Part shown: positions 62,270 through 64,000 of the stretch, piece by piece | Layout of the letters: each line of letters opens with the position of its first letter | How positions within the stretch are numbered: position 1 is the first letter of the stretch | Source: DATHKG01 sp035489435 | Lineage (GTDB): Bacteria; Bacteroidota; Bacteroidia; Chitinophagales; Chitinophagaceae | Assembly (NCBI GenBank): GCA_035489435.1 | Contig: DATHKG010000165.1 | Direction: 5' to 3' (one strand) | DNA: 64,000 nucleotides | Made by a program: the position numbers and the translations under genes | The notes under the pieces: model-generated | Database searches by the model: none | The model's input: the letters and a program-made list of their open reading frames with translations, nothing else | Told to the model about the DNA's origin: nothing

Positions 62270-63517
62270 TTAATACTGCACCAATCTGAAACCGATATAT
62301 TTTTCTTTTTCTTTTGGATCAAGATCATGTAATGCCACAAAATCTTTATTGGCATAAGTGCCGCCACGTACTATTTTCCTTGTTCCCGTCGGCGGACCGG
62401 AAGGATTTACCAGGTTCTTATTGCTTTTAAGGTATTCCAAATCGTACCAGTCGGCACACCATTCTGCAACATTCCCCATGAGATCATAAGCGCCAGACCT
62501 GTGTGGTATCCTCGTTCCAACAGAATGTGTTTTGCGTTGGGCATTGTTCTCATTCCAGGCTACGTTGTCTCCATACTTCGGGCCACCTCTTTTGTCAATA
62601 TATTCACGAATGTCCTGCCTTACTGCATAATCCCATTCCGCATTGGTTGGCAGCCGGAATTTCACATCAGAAGTCTCATTCAGGATCCGGATAAAATCCT
62701 CAATCTCGTGCCAGCTTACATTCTCAACAGGACAGTCACTGCAATTTTTGTTCTCACTGTGGTTATAGCCCATAACCTGTTGCCATTGTAGCTGTGTCAC
62801 TTCAAACCTGCCCAGTGAAAATGGCGCAACCATCACAGAATCTTTCGACTTTTTTCCTGACGATGTTTTAGGGTCGTCTTTTTTATATTTCCCACCTGAA
62901 AGTGCTACCATATTGGCCGACAGGTCACTTATTGTAAGTAAAATAGTGTTACGGCTAACATAAACCGGCACGGGTTCAGAAATATCTGCCTTATCAATTT
63001 TGATAGTATCAAAAACAGTTGGCTGCACATTAGCAACGGCAGTAAATGCAAGGCTATCTTCCAAACCTTCCACGGCGGGACCTAAACCAGACATCGGAAT
63101 GTTGACTACCTGGTTATTGCCAAGAATAGTAATGGTTGTGTTATAAAGCTCCCTGGTATTTTTACTTTGCGCGAGCAATTTGTGCTGGCCAAAATCAAGT
63201 GGTATTATTTTCGGTTCATCCTTTACCAGTGTACCAAACCACTTACCATCAATTTCAAGCAAACAATCTTCTGTAGCCGAAAAGATAATTTCCAGTTTTT
63301 GGTCAACCTTTACTGATTGCGGCTTTGGAGCATCTTCCTTCGGACGTTGCGTATTCCTTGTAGTTTTTGCCGAAACTTTGGGAACCGTATTTGGAATAGG
63401 TTTGGCAACTTCTCTTGGAGGATTTTTTTTCGGAATAAATTTTTCAGGCACCGCCTGCGAATAGCCAGCCGTGAAAAAACTTCCGATACACACCAACAGT
63501 AAAAAATATTTTGTCAT
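62270..63517 (-). CDS. SUMF1/formylglycine-generating-enzyme-like secreted protein
   Basis: 415 residues. Signal peptide 'FLLLVCIGSFFTAGYSQ', a Lys/Pro-rich linker to about 70, a small beta domain of PEGA-like type ('EIIFSATEDCLLEIDGKWFGTL', 'GQHKLLAQSKNT'), then a SUMF1 domain from about 205: 'FSLGRFEVTQLQWQQVMGYNHSE', 'PVENVSWHEIEDFIRILNE', 'FRLPTNAEWDYAVR', 'YDLMGNVAEWCADWYD', 'RKIVRGGTYANKD' and 'YIGFRLVQY'. Related domains occur in the gliding proteins GldJ/GldK as well as in sulfatase-modifying enzymes, and the catalytic Cys pair of the latter is not evident here. A tandem relative lies just upstream. Confidence 0.85.
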   Translation of the reverse strand: MTKYFLLLVCIGSFFTAGYSQAVPEKFIPKKNPPREVAKPIPNTVPKVSAKTTRNTQRPKEDAPKPQSVKVDQKLEIIFSATEDCLLEIDGKWFGTLVKDEPKIIPLDFGQHKLLAQSKNTRELYNTTITILGNNQVVNIPMSGLGPAVEGLEDSLAFTAVANVQPTVFDTIKIDKADISEPVPVYVSRNTILLTISDLSANMVALSGGKYKKDDPKTSSGKKSKDSVMVAPFSLGRFEVTQLQWQQVMGYNHSENKNCSDCPVENVSWHEIEDFIRILNETSDVKFRLPTNAEWDYAVRQDIREYIDKRGGPKYGDNVAWNENNAQRKTHSVGTRIPHRSGAYDLMGNVAEWCADWYDLEYLKSNKNLVNPSGPPTGTRKIVRGGTYANKDFVALHDLDPKEKEKYIGFRLVQY

Positions 63518-63586
63518 CAGCTTTCAGTAATTAAGACTGTGGTAATTTTATGGGTAACGGGCCATTTATAATAATTTTTACCTGGC

Positions 63587-64000
63587 TTATTGGATCGATC
63601 TGCAAATCCTGAACCCAATATTTCCACCACGTGTTGTTTCAGGGTAGGCCATCCTGAATGTGGACCGGCACATAAGATCCGGTGTAAACCAGGAGCCTCC
63701 CCTGGCAACCTTCTCTGTACCACTATCCGGACCAAAACTGTTTTCAGGTTTTGCAACTGAATAAAACTGTTCGTTATAATAGTCATAACACCATTCCATA
63801 ACATTTCCGCTCATATCGTAAATTCCGAGTTCATTGGGTAACTTTTGCCCAACTTTAGCAAGGTTCTGTTTTGAATTTTCATCATACCAACTTACCAGGT
63901 TAACGGTATCGCTGCCGCTGAACCTGTATTCCTTTGAATTATTTCCTCCCCTGGCTGCAAATTCCCATTCAGCTTCTGTCGGTAATCTGAAAGCCAGTTT
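63587..64000 (-). CDS. SUMF1-domain protein (partial; N-terminus outside window)
   Basis: The minus frame is open from the right edge to the stop at 63587 and encodes the C-terminal 137 residues of a SUMF1 domain: 'FRLPTEAEWEFAARGGNNSKEYRFSGSDTV', 'LVSWYDENSKQNLAKVGQKLPNELGIYDMSGNVMEWCYDYY', 'VARGGSWFTPDLMCRSTFRM' and the end 'GNIGFRICRS'. It is closer to canonical SUMF1 than the gene downstream. The two lie in tandem with a 69-bp gap and probably form an operon. Confidence 0.85.
   Translation of the reverse strand, partial: KLAFRLPTEAEWEFAARGGNNSKEYRFSGSDTVNLVSWYDENSKQNLAKVGQKLPNELGIYDMSGNVMEWCYDYYNEQFYSVAKPENSFGPDSGTEKVARGGSWFTPDLMCRSTFRMAYPETTRGGNIGFRICRSIQ

Overview
The window looks like a chromosomal segment of a Bacteroidota bacterium, most likely a member of the Chitinophagaceae. 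The evidence is a SusC/SusD polysaccharide-utilisation locus, PorP/SprF next to a giant protein with a type-B gliding/type IX secretion C-terminus, an exosortase-N/VIT pair, LytTR two-component genes, AraC regulators with membrane or cupin sensor parts, and A-rich leaders without strong Shine-Dalgarno sites. No rRNA operon, canonical tRNA, CRISPR array or intact transposon is visible.

Layout. 1-1873: a serine hydrolase cut by the window edge and a membrane-bound AraC regulator. 1955-2453: the relic of a tyrosine recombinase and a terminator. 2548-6860: an RNA-repair locus, with a WYL-domain regulator divergent from rtcB, then a structured intergenic region with two tandem, circularly permuted tRNA-like modules, then a slipin. 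6967-18909: a pectin-type utilisation locus (SusC, SusD, GH28, a deleted glycoside hydrolase, an acyl/acetyl esterase) headed by a membrane-spanning LamG/kelch regulator with a cytoplasmic winged helix. 19230-33749: a DUF1801/YdeI protein, a two-subunit molybdenum hydroxylase, a LytS/LytTR pair, AraC regulators, two vanadium-haloperoxidase-like (PAP2) lipoproteins (one frameshifted), an MFS exporter and an SDR enzyme. 33828-43177: a TonB-dependent receptor, an ECF sigma/anti-sigma/DUF4097-like operon, msrA, a metallophosphoesterase and an amidohydrolase. 43263-47305: a lipoprotein, a serine hydrolase, a DUF1080 protein and a VOC-GNAT fusion. 47689-51645: the exosortase N system. 51721-64000: a DipZ relic, DoxX, PorP/SprF, a 2842-residue kelch/SprB-repeat adhesin, and two formylglycine-generating-enzyme-like (SUMF1) proteins.

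The most interesting element is the RNA between rtcB and the slipin gene. On the minus strand the parts of a tRNA occur in permuted order: T-arm, a short acceptor helix closed by a GNRA tetraloop, then D-arm. In the first module the flanks pair where the anticodon stem would be. This resembles the tRNA-mimic module of bacterial Y RNAs, but here it occurs twice in tandem, with no Ro60 gene in view and a slipin downstream. A WYL regulator with a strong three-half-site operator faces the unit.

Several genes carry apparent single-base losses in short homopolymers (near 15599, 18572, 30639 and 30692). These may be assembly errors or true decay and should be resolved before the genes are called dead.
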